Both the position numbers and the translations under genes were made by a program. The notes beneath the pieces were generated by a model, which saw only the letters and a list, made by a program, of their open reading frames with translations, had not been told where the DNA came from and did not search any database. DNA of 64,000 bases from Paenibacillus sp. (GTDB lineage: Bacteria > Bacillota > Bacilli > Paenibacillales > YIM-B00363), in NCBI RefSeq assembly GCF_031177825.1, contig NZ_JAPSKE010000005.1:303792-367791 (forward strand), in the 5' to 3' direction. The stretch's first letter is position 1; every line of letters starts with the position of its first letter. Below, piece by piece: positions 26,550-34,288 of the stretch.

Positions 26550-27641
26550 TTAGTATAAATTTACCGTTCCCGCATTGGATTGCACCAACTTCACGGGAAC
26601 GACGACTCTTTGCGGCTCGAGCTTCCCCCGAATTTGCTCCAGCAGCAACTCCATCGTGATTCGGCACATCTCTTCTTCGTTCTGACGAATATACGAGACG
26701 TCCGGAATGCCCGGCGGGTCGAACGTAATCAGCTCCATCCCTTCCGGGATCCGCTTCCCGACGGTCGTCGCGGCCCCGTACACATAACGGCAAAGTTCCG
26801 TATTCACGGTAATCGCGGCCGTCAATTCCGGGTGCCCTTGCAGAAACTCCCTTACCGTTTCGTACGCGCGTCCGCTGGAGATGACGTCGAGCGGGAGCAG
26901 ACACCATAAGCTCTTGTCGATGGAAATCCGCCGATGGAGGTAAGCCCTTTCAAAACCTTGGGCGCGTTCATCGGTAACCGTGTTGGTGATTTCCGGCGAG
27001 ATAAAGGCGATCGAGGTATGTCCTTTATCCATCAAATATTCGACGGCCTCGCAAGTTCCGGCGATATTGTCGGAGCTTACGCTGTAGGTCTTAATTTCTT
27101 TAAGAAAACGATCGATAAGCACCAACGGGAATCGTTCCAACGATAACCTAAGAATCGAGTCGTTGTAATTTTCGTTCTCCACAGGAAAAATAATGATGCC
27201 TTCTACCCCATGCTTAAGAAAAGAATCGATGATCTTCGTTTCCTCTTCCTGCGATTCCCGGGTAATGCGCAGCATCAGATCGAAGCCTGCCGCGGAGGCG
27301 TATTTCTCGATGGCGTCCACGAAGCTTTGATCTACCTTCGTCTTCATCGTCGGTACGATCAAGCCGATCGTTCCGCCCGATCCCGGCTTCATTCCGGAGT
27401 CGGCGACGCGATCCAGCGCGGATGCGTATTCGGGACGGGTAAGCACGAATGTCCCTTTGCCTTGGACGCGGACGAGCAGTCCTTCCTCGACCAATCCGTT
27501 CAAGGCGTTCTTACTCGTAATTTGACTGACGTGATATTTGTCGGCCAGCTCCTTCTCGGAGGGGATCCGGTCGCCCTCCCTCAACACGCCGCTCCCGATC
27601 AGTTGTTTGATTTCCAGTTGGATTTTCTTGTAGAGAGGCAT
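26550..27641 (-). CDS. GntR-LacI (AraR-like) transcriptional repressor 1
   Basis: About 363 residues. The N-terminal 70 residues are a GntR-type winged helix (PLYKKIQLEIKQLI, then DRIPSEKELADKYHVSQITSK); from about 90 a LacI-type periplasmic-binding fold follows (TIGLIVPTMKTKVDQSF ... VLIDRFL ... HTSIAFISPE). This hybrid architecture is that of AraR, the arabinose repressor. ATGs at 27650 and 27641 are both possible; 27641 aligns with the start position of the paralogue at 27811-28857. It lies directly upstream of the hemicellulose operon, and its own leader contains a perfect dyad (27676-27695). L-arabinose or an arabino-oligosaccharide as inducer is inferred. Confidence 0.92.
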   Translation of the reverse strand: MPLYKKIQLEIKQLIGSGVLREGDRIPSEKELADKYHVSQITSKNALNGLVEEGLLVRVQGKGTFVLTRPEYASALDRVADSGMKPGSGGTIGLIVPTMKTKVDQSFVDAIEKYASAAGFDLMLRITRESQEEETKIIDSFLKHGVEGIIIFPVENENYNDSILRLSLERFPLVLIDRFLKEIKTYSVSSDNIAGTCEAVEYLMDKGHTSIAFISPEITNTVTDERAQGFERAYLHRRISIDKSLWCLLPLDVISSGRAYETVREFLQGHPELTAAITVNTELCRYVYGAATTVGKRIPEGMELITFDPPGIPDVSYIRQNEEEMCRITMELLLEQIRGKLEPQRVVVPVKLVQSNAGTVNLY

Positions 27642-27675
27642 GGACTTCATACGCTAGATCACAACCTTCGGGACT

Positions 27676-27695
27676 TAATATATGTTAGTATATTA
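27676..27695. promoter_or_regulatory. Candidate operator B (autoregulation of repressor 1)
   Basis: TAATATATGTTAGTATATTA is a perfect dyad, TAATATA-N6-TATATTA, just upstream of repressor gene 1 and next to a - strand TATAAT. Its half resembles operator A at 26529-26545. Confidence 0.5.
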
Positions 27696-27756
27696 TTATA
27701 AGATAAATAGTATATTACATTGGGTTTGAAGTCTAGGCATATTTTGTTAGCGACAA

Positions 27757-27796
27757 CAAAAAAAGACCGCCCAAGTCCGGAGACCCTAGGCAGTCC
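27757..27796 (-). terminator. Terminator of repressor gene 2
   Basis: On the - strand GACTGCC ... GGCGGTC is followed by seven T, 15 bases after the stop at 27811. It separates the two paralogous repressor genes. Confidence 0.7.
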
Positions 27797-27810
27797 ATAC
27801 CATCTGTCAT

Positions 27811-28857
27811 CTATACTTTCCGATAATCTACGGGCACCATGAGGCGACGCGGTTGAAAGATCCCCTGCAGTTGTTCGGTCAGCAACTCTACCGTCATCCG
27901 GCTCATCTCGTCTTCCCTTTGCGACAGAACCGATACTCCGTCCAATTCATATGCATCGAACGCGACGAGTTCGACGTCCGCCGGCACCCGCTTCCGCAAG
28001 CTGCGCAATGCCGTATAGGCGTAACGCGCCAACTCGGAGTTTACCGCGAATACGGCCGTCGCCTCCGGCTTTCCTTCCAGAAAGCGCAGGATTTCGTCGT
28101 ACGCCCGCTGTTTGGCGATGCTCTCCAGCGATAACATGCACCACAACTGTTTGTCGATCGGCAAGCCGCTGTCGACAAGCGCCTGTTCGAATCCCTTCGC
28201 CCTTTCGTCGGTTACGGAGTTCGTGATTTCCGGAGACAAGTATACGATGGAACGATGCCCTCTCCCGATCAAATCCGTTACCGCTGCGCAAGTTCCTTCC
28301 AGGTTCGCCGAGCTCACGCTGTAGGTTTTGATTTCTCTCAGGAAGCGGTCGATGAGGACCAGCGGCACCCGGTCGAGCGACAATCGAAGGATCGCATCGT
28401 TATAACTTTCATTTTCTACCGGGAAAATGATAAAGCCGTCTACGCCTCGTTCCCGGAACCGTTCGACCGCTTTCGCTTCTTCTTCCTGAGACTCCCGTGT
28501 AATACGCACCAGCAGCTCATAACCCGCTTCCGAGCAGTGCCGTTCGATGCCGTCGAGAAGACGCTGATCCACTTTGGTCTTCATCGTCGGCAAGATCAGC
28601 GCAATGGTACTCCGCACGTCATCCGACGCCGTCGCCGGCTCCCCCTCCGGCATTCGAACGAATGTCCCCTTGCCTTGGAAGCGAACCAGCAACCCTTCCT
28701 CCACCAGTCCGACTAAGGCGTTCTTGGAAGTAATTTGGCTGACTCCGTATTGAGCGGCCAATTCCTTCTCCGACGGGACGCGATCTCCCGGACGCAATGC
28801 GCCGTCGCGAATTTTCCGCTTAATCTCTTGTTGGATGCGTTGATATAACGGTTCTAT
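27811..28857 (-). CDS. GntR-LacI (AraR-like) repressor 2, apparent AUA start
   Basis: 348 residues if initiated at ATA 28857. The reading frame is intact and encodes a close paralogue of repressor 1 (shared TMKTKVDQ, FPVENE-YND, LREIKTYSVSS, SPEITN-VTDERA). No ATG, GTG or TTG exists between the upstream in-frame TAG and the winged helix: the codon where repressor 1 has ATG is ATA, preceded at proper distance by AGGTGAG. The first possible standard start, TTG at 28797, would delete the first helix of the DNA-binding domain. Either AUA is used at low efficiency or the start codon was lost by a G-to-A change. A terminator at 27757-27796 follows. Confidence 0.85.
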   Translation of the reverse strand: MEPLYQRIQQEIKRKIRDGALRPGDRVPSEKELAAQYGVSQITSKNALVGLVEEGLLVRFQGKGTFVRMPEGEPATASDDVRSTIALILPTMKTKVDQRLLDGIERHCSEAGYELLVRITRESQEEEAKAVERFRERGVDGFIIFPVENESYNDAILRLSLDRVPLVLIDRFLREIKTYSVSSANLEGTCAAVTDLIGRGHRSIVYLSPEITNSVTDERAKGFEQALVDSGLPIDKQLWCMLSLESIAKQRAYDEILRFLEGKPEATAVFAVNSELARYAYTALRSLRKRVPADVELVAFDAYELDGVSVLSQREDEMSRMTVELLTEQLQGIFQPRRLMVPVDYRKV

Positions 28858-29005
28858 GCGACGCTCACCTGCCTATCTCTTCCAAGCGGATATGACGATA
28901 AATAACTTTAATTTAGTATATCGATTTAACCTAACATTAGCTAGAACAAGCTTCATCGATAATAGTTAAAACCATACCTTTCGTTGCAAGAATACTTAGG
29001 TCAGG

Positions 29006-30067
29006 TCACAAGGACAGTGTTAAGTACTTTGTTAGCTGCTTTACGACAAAACCCGCATCCGGACCTACACCCCTTAATGTGGCGGACGAAAAGGATCGCT
29101 GCCCTTCCAGCCCCACGAAGTACAGTCCCGGTACGCTGCTTATCCCCCCGCGCTGCAGCGGTTTTCCGCTTTCATCGAGTGCTCCGATCGCTTCAAGGTA
29201 AGGTACATAAGGCCTGTACCCTGTTGCATAGATAATTGTATCCACCTTTTCTCTTTGCGAATTTGGCCAAACTACACCATCCTCATAGAAGCTTGTAAAC
29301 ATGGGTTGTTGATCCGGTTTCCCGGCGGAAATTTTTGCTTCATACTGTCCTGTATCATTGACAGCGCTTGAACCCGGCGCGATTATTCCGAATCGCCAGA
29401 ATGGAAAGGTATCGAAGCCGGTAAGCCGAACCCAAGCATGCAAATCCAGACCCAAAAACCTTTGTTTCACAAATTGAACAGGCTGCAAAACCGCTAAGGA
29501 CGTTATACTTACCTCCGCCAATTCCACTCCGATTTGTACAGCCGAGTTTCCTCGTCCAACCACTACGATTCGTCGGTTGCGGAAAGGCTCCGGATTTCGA
29601 TACTCGGACGAATGAATCATGTTCCCTTGAAATAGCTCCTCCCCGGGGATCGAAGGCTTGTAGGGATTGTGGAACGATCCGGTTGCGTTGATGATCGTAC
29701 GGGAGAGGAACCGATCGCCGGCCGCGGTGCGGATGGAAAACCCGGTTCCTTCCTTCTCAACGGATTCGACACGCTGGTTGGTTCGAACCGGCAGTTGGAA
29801 TTTATCCCGGTATTTCTGTAAGTAACGAATGACCTCGTCTCTCGTGGGATAGCCGTTCGGTTCCCCTGGAAACTTCATCTCCGGGAGCGCCGAAAAGCGG
29901 GCCGGCGAGAAGAGCTTTAAACTATCGTAGTAACGCGGCCATGACCCTGCGGCTTGTTCTCCTGCTTCCAAAATCAAAAATCGGAGCCCTTTCTTCTTTA
30001 GATGATACCCGGAGGCAAGCCCGGCTTGCCCACCGCCAATGACGATGCAATCATAAACTGTATGCAT
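29006..30067 (-). CDS. Flavin-dependent monooxygenase (CzcO/ArsO-like)
   Basis: About 353 residues from ATG 30067, seven bases after GAGGTGG; the TTG at 30073 is too close to that site. It has an FAD Rossmann motif at the N-terminus (CIVIGGGQAGLASGYHL), a second NADPH motif near 165 (VVVGRGNSAVQIGVELAE) and the YATGYRPY motif near the end. Proteins of this kind are called CzcO or, in arsenic loci, ArsO. It is 51 bases after the marR gene and is preceded by its own copy of the TTGCA dyad. A role in arsenical or antimonial oxidation is inferred from the neighbourhood only. Confidence 0.88.
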   Translation of the reverse strand: MHTVYDCIVIGGGQAGLASGYHLKKKGLRFLILEAGEQAAGSWPRYYDSLKLFSPARFSALPEMKFPGEPNGYPTRDEVIRYLQKYRDKFQLPVRTNQRVESVEKEGTGFSIRTAAGDRFLSRTIINATGSFHNPYKPSIPGEELFQGNMIHSSEYRNPEPFRNRRIVVVGRGNSAVQIGVELAEVSITSLAVLQPVQFVKQRFLGLDLHAWVRLTGFDTFPFWRFGIIAPGSSAVNDTGQYEAKISAGKPDQQPMFTSFYEDGVVWPNSQREKVDTIIYATGYRPYVPYLEAIGALDESGKPLQRGGISSVPGLYFVGLEGQRSFSSATLRGVGPDAGFVVKQLTKYLTLSL

Positions 30068-30088
30068 ACGCAACCCACCTCATTTCAT

Positions 30089-30101
30089 TTGCATTTTGCA
30101 A
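30089..30101. promoter_or_regulatory. Candidate MarR operator 1
   Basis: TTGCATTTTGCAA (TTGCA-TTT-TGCAA) lies in the marR-monooxygenase gap, continued on the right by CAACTATT. The identical 13-mer occurs at 30604-30616 and a relative at 34289-34311. Confidence 0.6.
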
Positions 30102-30118
30102 CTATTATTTAAAATAAA

Positions 30119-30568
30119 TCACCCGTCTTGGGTGGAACAGCATAACCTTGTTTTCGACATGGCTCCCATCAGGAGTCGCAGCGAACGAAGGACGGTTTCT
30201 CTTTCAAATTCGTTCATATGGGAAAAAACTTCGTCTAGATAGGCATTGATTTGTTTATCGATCGTCGCAGCCACGAACTTCCCTTCCGTCGTCAACGAAA
30301 GAACGTACACCCTTCGATCGTCGGGATCAGCGGTTTTTTGCACTAAATTCATCTTCATTAATGATTGAACTTGTCGGCTAAAAGTCGTAATGTCGGTACC
30401 TAGCGCCTCCGCAACCTGCTGTACAGACGGGTTATGCTGATGATCGATTTCGTAAAGAATTTGGCTTTGGACTAGGGAAATGTCGACCCCCCCGGCGGAA
30501 CAACAGTTTTTATTTAGAAACCCAAACCTGCGGGTCAGAATTTGGAATAGTTCGCGAACGTTTTCCAT
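30119..30568 (-). CDS. MarR family regulator with two Cys-Cys pairs
   Basis: 149 residues from ATG 30568 behind GAGGTGATT. The winged-helix core is QSQILYEIDHQHNPSVQQVA ... FSRQVQSLMKMNLV, and the wing carries DPDDRRVYVLSLT. Unusually it has C22-C23 near the N-terminus (NKNCCSAGG) and C143-C144 near the C-terminus (RLCCST), which could bind arsenite or sense oxidants. It is divergent from the ars operon, its -35 region overlaps the palindrome 30604-30616, and it is followed by the monooxygenase gene. It probably represses both sides. Arsenite as effector is inference. Confidence 0.9.
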   Translation of the reverse strand: MENVRELFQILTRRFGFLNKNCCSAGGVDISLVQSQILYEIDHQHNPSVQQVAEALGTDITTFSRQVQSLMKMNLVQKTADPDDRRVYVLSLTTEGKFVAATIDKQINAYLDEVFSHMNEFERETVLRSLRLLMGAMSKTRLCCSTQDG

Positions 30569-30603
30569 GAGAATCACCTCTAGATCCTTTATATCGCATT
30601 TAT

Positions 30604-30616
30604 TTGCATTTTGCAA
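30604..30616. promoter_or_regulatory. Candidate MarR operator 2 (marR/ars divergent region)
   Basis: TTGCATTTTGCAA, identical to 30089-30101. On the - strand the half TTGCAA stands 17 bases before TATAAA, so the dyad overlaps the marR -35 and would allow autorepression. Confidence 0.65.
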
Positions 30617-30643
30617 GTAAATATTATCTTAACATTTTCCGAG

Positions 30644-30672
30644 ATGACAATATAATTAATTAATTATATAAT
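30644..30672 (+). promoter_or_regulatory. Promoter of the ars operon
   Basis: ATGACA (30644-30649) and TATAAT (30667-30672) are separated by 17 bases and lie 32 bases before the GTG start of the ArsC-ArsR fusion. The AT-rich spacer and downstream region are where an ArsR protein would be expected to bind. Confidence 0.7.
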
Positions 30673-30703
30673 GATATTCGAATAACAAAGGAGGTTCCAA
30701 CCG

Positions 30704-31459
30704 GTGATAAAGCCAATACGGATTTACTTCCTCTGTATGCAAAATCGTTGCCGGAGCCAAATCGCCGAAGCTTATGCGAAGCATTTCGGCGGTCCGAACA
30801 TCATCGTCCAGAGTGCCGGCTTGGAGGGCGAGGATATCCACCCGTTAACGATCGAGGTCATGCGGGAGGAAGGAATCGATCTAGGCAACCAATCCGCGAA
30901 GACGATCGATATGAAGACGTTTATGGCGGCAAACGTCGTGGTTAAGCTTTGCGAGCAACTGAAAGAGCGCTGCCCGGTCGTCCCGTTCGGGATTCAAAAT
31001 TACCAGTGGGACATTCCCGACCCGCTCCCTAGCGGCGACATCGCGGAAGTTCGGAAAGCTCGAGACGCCATTAAGCGGAAGGTTCTGGAGCTCCTCTCGA
31101 ACCTGAACGTCCTGCAGGCCGACCATGGCACGGCCGCATTCCCCGCAAGTACGGAGGAATTCGCCGAGTTGTTTAAGCTCCTGGGCGATAAGAACCGATT
31201 AACCATCGTTTCCCTTTTGAAAGAGCGAGAGTTATGCGTTTGCGAACTGGTAGAGCTTCTTCAAACCAGTCAACCGAACATTAGTCAACATCTAAGAAAA
31301 TTGAAGGATGCGGGATTGCTACATGAATCCAGGAAAGGGCAATGGGTATATTATTCCCTGAATACCAAGGATAAGCCCCATTTGGAACCCATCCTGGCAA
31401 TTCTTCCATCGGCAAAAGAGAAATTCCATCAACTGACCGACACGAATTCCTGCAGCTAA
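30704..31459 (+). CDS. ArsC-ArsR fusion: arsenate reductase plus arsenic repressor
   Basis: 251 residues, GTG at 30704 behind GGAGG. Residues 1-135 are a low-molecular-weight-phosphatase-type arsenate reductase with the P-loop C11-x5-R17 (CMQNRCR) and the redox pair C83 and C90 (LCEQLKERC), the same three cysteines as C10/C82/C89 of Bacillus ArsC. Residues 150-235 are an ArsR winged helix with the arsenite-binding C178-V-C180 in RELCVCEL and recognition helix SQPNISQHLRKLK. A single chain thus reduces arsenate and senses the product. It heads the operon with arsB and arsC; the operon has a separate arsC too, so the fused reductase may be partly regulatory. Confidence 0.93.
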   Translation: MIKPIRIYFLCMQNRCRSQIAEAYAKHFGGPNIIVQSAGLEGEDIHPLTIEVMREEGIDLGNQSAKTIDMKTFMAANVVVKLCEQLKERCPVVPFGIQNYQWDIPDPLPSGDIAEVRKARDAIKRKVLELLSNLNVLQADHGTAAFPASTEEFAELFKLLGDKNRLTIVSLLKERELCVCELVELLQTSQPNISQHLRKLKDAGLLHESRKGQWVYYSLNTKDKPHLEPILAILPSAKEKFHQLTDTNSCS

Positions 31460-31474
31460 ATCGGAGGCCCCGTC

Positions 31475-32767
31475 ATGATGATCATCGCATCGCTTATATT
31501 CATCGTCACCTTAACGTTCGTCATTTGGCAGCCGAAAGGACTCAACATCGGATGGTCCGCTTCCGCAGGGGCGATCCTTGCCCTTCTGTTTCAAGTCGTA
31601 AGTCTCGGCGACGTAGCCGCCGTCACCGGCATCGTCTGGAATGCGACGTTAGCGTTCGTTGCCGTCATCCTCATTTCCCTCATCCTTGACGACATCGGTT
31701 TTTTTGAATGGTCCGCCCTTCACATGGCCCGGTTAGCCAAAGGAAACGGAAAACGAATGTTTGTGTACGTCATTCTTCTTGGCGCCGCTGTCGCAGCCCT
31801 TTTCGCGAACGATGGAGCGGCCCTGATCTTGACTCCGATCGTCCTAGCGATGGTCCGGGCTTTGCGCTTTCCCGACAAGATGATCTTGCCTTTCATTATG
31901 GCTAGCGGATTTATTGCGGACACTACCTCCCTGCCGCTTATCGTGAGTAACTTGGTGAACATCGTTTCCGCTGACTTCTTCGGGATTACCTTTCTCGAAT
32001 ATGCAAGCCGGATGATTGTTCCCAGCCTGTTCTCCCTTGGCGCCAGCTTACTCGTTTTATTTCTGTTCTTCCGCAAGGACATCCCGGAGAATTACGATGT
32101 AAGCCAACTCAAGAAGCCCTCCGAGGCGATCAAAGACCGGGGGCTGTTCTTATGGTCTTGGATGATCCTTGGCATTCTGCTGCTCGCCTATCTCGTCAGC
32201 GGGTTTGTTCAGATTCCCGTTTCCATCGTCGCCGGCGCAGTGGCACTCCTGTTTATCATCATTGCCCAGCGGAGCAAGGCGATTGAGACGATGCGCATCA
32301 TCAAAGATGCGCCTTGGGCCGTCGTTGTGTTCTCCATTGGGATGTATGTAGTGGTTTACGGCCTGCGGAACGTGGGACTTACAGATATGTTGGGTCATGT
32401 CATCGGACAGTTTTCCGAGCAGGGGTTGTTTATTTCGACCATAGGAATGGGGTTCTTGGCCGCGATCCTCTCCTCTATCATGAACAACATGCCTACGGTC
32501 ATGATCAATGCCTTAGCTATCGATGCGACCGATACAGCCGGCGTCATCCGGGAGTCCCTCGTGTATGCCAACGTCATCGGTTCGGACCTCGGTCCGAAGA
32601 TTACGCCGATCGGTTCGCTGGCTACGCTCTTATGGCTGCATGTCCTCTCCCGCAAAGGCGTGAATATTACGTGGGGGTATTACTTCAAGGTGGGGATCCT
32701 ATTGACGGTTCCTACGCTTTTTATCACGCTTGCAGGGCTTTCCTTATGGCTAGCCCTTATCTCTTAA
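31475..32767 (+). CDS. arsB: ArsB arsenite efflux pump
   Basis: 430 residues, ATG at 31475 behind GGAGG, 15 bases after the fusion gene. A membrane protein of about 12 helices with sequences typical of ArsB, for example [52 protein letters not shown] and [11 protein letters not shown]. It exports arsenite and antimonite using the proton motive force, with or without an ArsA ATPase; none is encoded here. It lies between the ArsC-ArsR fusion and arsC in one transcript. Confidence 0.96.
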   Translation: MMIIASLIFIVTLTFVIWQPKGLNIGWSASAGAILALLFQVVSLGDVAAVTGIVWNATLAFVAVILISLILDDIGFFEWSALHMARLAKGNGKRMFVYVILLGAAVAALFANDGAALILTPIVLAMVRALRFPDKMILPFIMASGFIADTTSLPLIVSNLVNIVSADFFGITFLEYASRMIVPSLFSLGASLLVLFLFFRKDIPENYDVSQLKKPSEAIKDRGLFLWSWMILGILLLAYLVSGFVQIPVSIVAGAVALLFIIIAQRSKAIETMRIIKDAPWAVVVFSIGMYVVVYGLRNVGLTDMLGHVIGQFSEQGLFISTIGMGFLAAILSSIMNNMPTVMINALAIDATDTAGVIRESLVYANVIGSDLGPKITPIGSLATLLWLHVLSRKGVNITWGYYFKVGILLTVPTLFITLAGLSLWLALIS

Positions 32768-32792
32768 ACGCGAACTTTCAGGAGGAATCACG

Positions 32793-33215
32793 ATGGACAA
32801 ACAATTGGTCTACTTCCTTTGCACGGGCAACTCCTGCCGCAGCCAAATCGCCGATGGCTTTCTTAAAGCATTGGGCGGCGACAAGTACGAAGTCAAGAGC
32901 GCCGGCCTTGAGGCGCATGGCTTGAACCCTCGCGCCGTTCAAGTGATGAAAGAAGCCGGCATCGACATTTCGCACCACACTTCCGACGTCATCGACCCGG
33001 AAACGTTAAGCAAGGCGGACTATATTATTACGCTTTGCGGACACGCCAACGATAACTGCCCTGTCGTGCGTAACGATAAAGCCGAGCGTTGGCATTGGGG
33101 GTTTGACGATCCGGCCAAAGCGACAGGCACCGAAGAAGAAATTATGGCGAAATTCCGGGAAGTTCGGGATGCCATTCAGGCTCGCATGGAACAGTTCGTG
33201 AAGGAAGGAAAATAA
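32793..33215 (+). CDS. arsC: Thioredoxin-dependent arsenate reductase ArsC
   Basis: 140 residues, ATG at 32793 behind CAGGAGG. P-loop C10-x5-R16 (CTGNSCR) and the redox pair C82 and C89 (LCGHANDNC), followed by [16 protein letters not shown], which is the typical end of the family. It reduces arsenate to arsenite with thioredoxin as electron donor and feeds ArsB. It is the last gene of the operon; a bidirectional hairpin (33216-33252) follows. Confidence 0.96.
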   Translation: MDKQLVYFLCTGNSCRSQIADGFLKALGGDKYEVKSAGLEAHGLNPRAVQVMKEAGIDISHHTSDVIDPETLSKADYIITLCGHANDNCPVVRNDKAERWHWGFDDPAKATGTEEEIMAKFREVRDAIQARMEQFVKEGK

Positions 33216-33252
33216 GAGGAAGCCACCTCCTTACCTTCGGAGGTGGCTTCCA
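33216..33252. terminator. Terminator between arsC and the small Cys protein gene
   Basis: GGAAGCCACCTCC-N8-GGAGGTGGCTTCC, a 13-bp perfect stem, separates the convergent arsC (+) and 33256-33438 (-) genes and can serve both. Confidence 0.88.
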
Positions 33253-33255
33253 TTG

Positions 33256-33438
33256 TTAGCAGCAAGGGCAGCAAACCGGCTGTGTCTTCTTTTGCCGGTG
33301 AAGCGGATGAAGCACGCGCAGGAGCATATTTATTTGCTTATCGGAAGCCTTCTTCCGTTGTTCGCGATTCACGTAGAATCGTTCCAACTGTTTCATCTTT
33401 CCAGTGACCATCATCTCTGCGACATAAGCTTGTTCCAT
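33256..33438 (-). CDS. 60-residue protein ending in CCPCC
   Basis: ATG at 33438 stands behind AAGGAGGTAGAGGC, a very good ribosome site, 15 bases after the stop of the 42-residue peptide. The first 50 residues are basic and helical (MKQLERFYVNREQRKKASDK), and the chain ends in a CCPCC motif. I recognise no family. Four cysteines in five C-terminal residues next to an arsenic operon suggest binding of arsenite or another soft metal; the helical part might bind RNA, DNA or a partner such as the sigma factor. All functional statements are inference. Confidence 0.75.
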   Translation of the reverse strand: MEQAYVAEMMVTGKMKQLERFYVNREQRKKASDKQINMLLRVLHPLHRQKKTQPVCCPCC

Positions 33439-33453
33439 GCCTCTACCTCCTTC

Positions 33454-33582
33454 TTAGCAGCAGCTTGCCGTTTTTTTCGGTTGTTCCGGGCAGCAGCTCG
33501 GTTCGCAGCAATCGTTCGGTTGAACGTCCTTCTCGCAGCAATCATCGGTACAGCAAGCATCCTTGGTTTTCAAATCGCTCAT
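33454..33582 (-). CDS. 42-residue peptide with five Cys-Cys pairs, metallothionein-like
   Basis: ATG at 33582 lies eight bases after GAGGAGGA, and the frame ends TAA at 33454. Ten of the 42 residues are cysteine, arranged as pairs at 10-11, 15-16, 25-26, 30-31 and 41-42, spaced by acidic or proline-rich stretches (TDD, EKDVQPND, EPS). There is no signal peptide and hardly any hydrophobic residue. The composition is that of a soft-metal-binding peptide, but the regular CC pattern differs from classical bacterial metallothioneins, which use CxC and histidines. It is the middle gene of a likely unit with the sigma factor (33669-34238) and the CCPCC protein, back to back with arsC. Arsenite sequestration is the natural hypothesis. 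Confidence 0.8.
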   Translation of the reverse strand: MSDLKTKDACCTDDCCEKDVQPNDCCEPSCCPEQPKKTASCC

Positions 33583-33668
33583 CTTTTTCGTCCTCCTCAT
33601 GTTTTCTCATCCGTTAAGACGATGGACTTTCGGAAAGGATGCAGAAATAAAAGCAACTCCGTAACATT

Positions 33669-34238
33669 TTATCGGCAACTTTGGCACCCGCAATGTCCCG
33701 ACCTTCTCTCATAGTCAATGACATTGCCTAGTCGGTCCCGTACCAGATAACAGCATTCGAGCAGCTTTTCCTTTACTTTCTCGCGTCCCCGCTGCACCCG
33801 AGATTTTGCGCCGGAAATGGAAATCCCCAGTCTTTGGGCAAGTTCCTTTTGGGTCATCTGTTCGAACTCCGTCAGGAGAATAGCCTCTCTGTACTTTTCG
33901 TCGAGATCCTGCACAATACATCTGATCCAGCGGCTCACTACATGATTCAGGTTGCCGTCTTGTTGCATTTCTTCTACAACGTCCCCCATCCCATGGTCCG
34001 ATGTCTCGAGCTCCAGCTTCTTGGCATTCCGCCGGTAATAGTCCGTTATTGCATTCCGCGTAATTCGAAACACCCAACTCTGCAGCTTCCTCTCGTCCGC
34101 TAAGCGATGGATGGAATGATGTATTTTCTGAAAAACTTCCTGCAATAGGTCTTCCGCATCATAAGCATTTCGAACGCGGCTTCGAATGAACTTCAGTAAT
34201 ATCTCATGATATTCGGTCCATATGTCTTGCGTCGTCAT
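33669..34238 (-). CDS. sigZ: SigZ-like sigma factor with cysteine-rich tail
   Basis: About 189 residues from ATG 34238, eight bases after GGAGG. Region 2 reads AYDAEDLLQEVFQKIH followed by LQSWVFRITRNAITDYYR, and region 4 reads MTQKELAQRLGISISGAKSRVQRGR. After region 4 comes the SigZ-type tail with C-C (LLECCYLVRDRLGNVIDY) and a final cluster C-G-C-x2-C (HCGCQSCR). The tail could be a redox or metal switch. Upstream, its promoter lies inside the dyad 34289-34311, a relative of the MarR operators of this island. The 86-base gap to the Cys-peptide gene has no terminator. No anti-sigma gene is visible. Confidence 0.9.
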   Translation of the reverse strand: MTTQDIWTEYHEILLKFIRSRVRNAYDAEDLLQEVFQKIHHSIHRLADERKLQSWVFRITRNAITDYYRRNAKKLELETSDHGMGDVVEEMQQDGNLNHVVSRWIRCIVQDLDEKYREAILLTEFEQMTQKELAQRLGISISGAKSRVQRGREKVKEKLLECCYLVRDRLGNVIDYERRSGHCGCQSCR

Positions 34239-34288
34239 CCGTCGAACCTCCAAAGAACGGCTTCATCGTCTGAATACATGATATTATA

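Noticed and set aside
26549..26558. TTTAGTATAA as a further copy of the repressor operator
   Set aside because: It is formed by the last codons and stop of repressor gene 1 (VNLY-stop), so it is better explained as coding sequence.
28795..28797. TTG as start of repressor 2
   Set aside because: It removes the first helix of the winged helix that is intact in frame further upstream and in the paralogue; no ribosome site precedes it.
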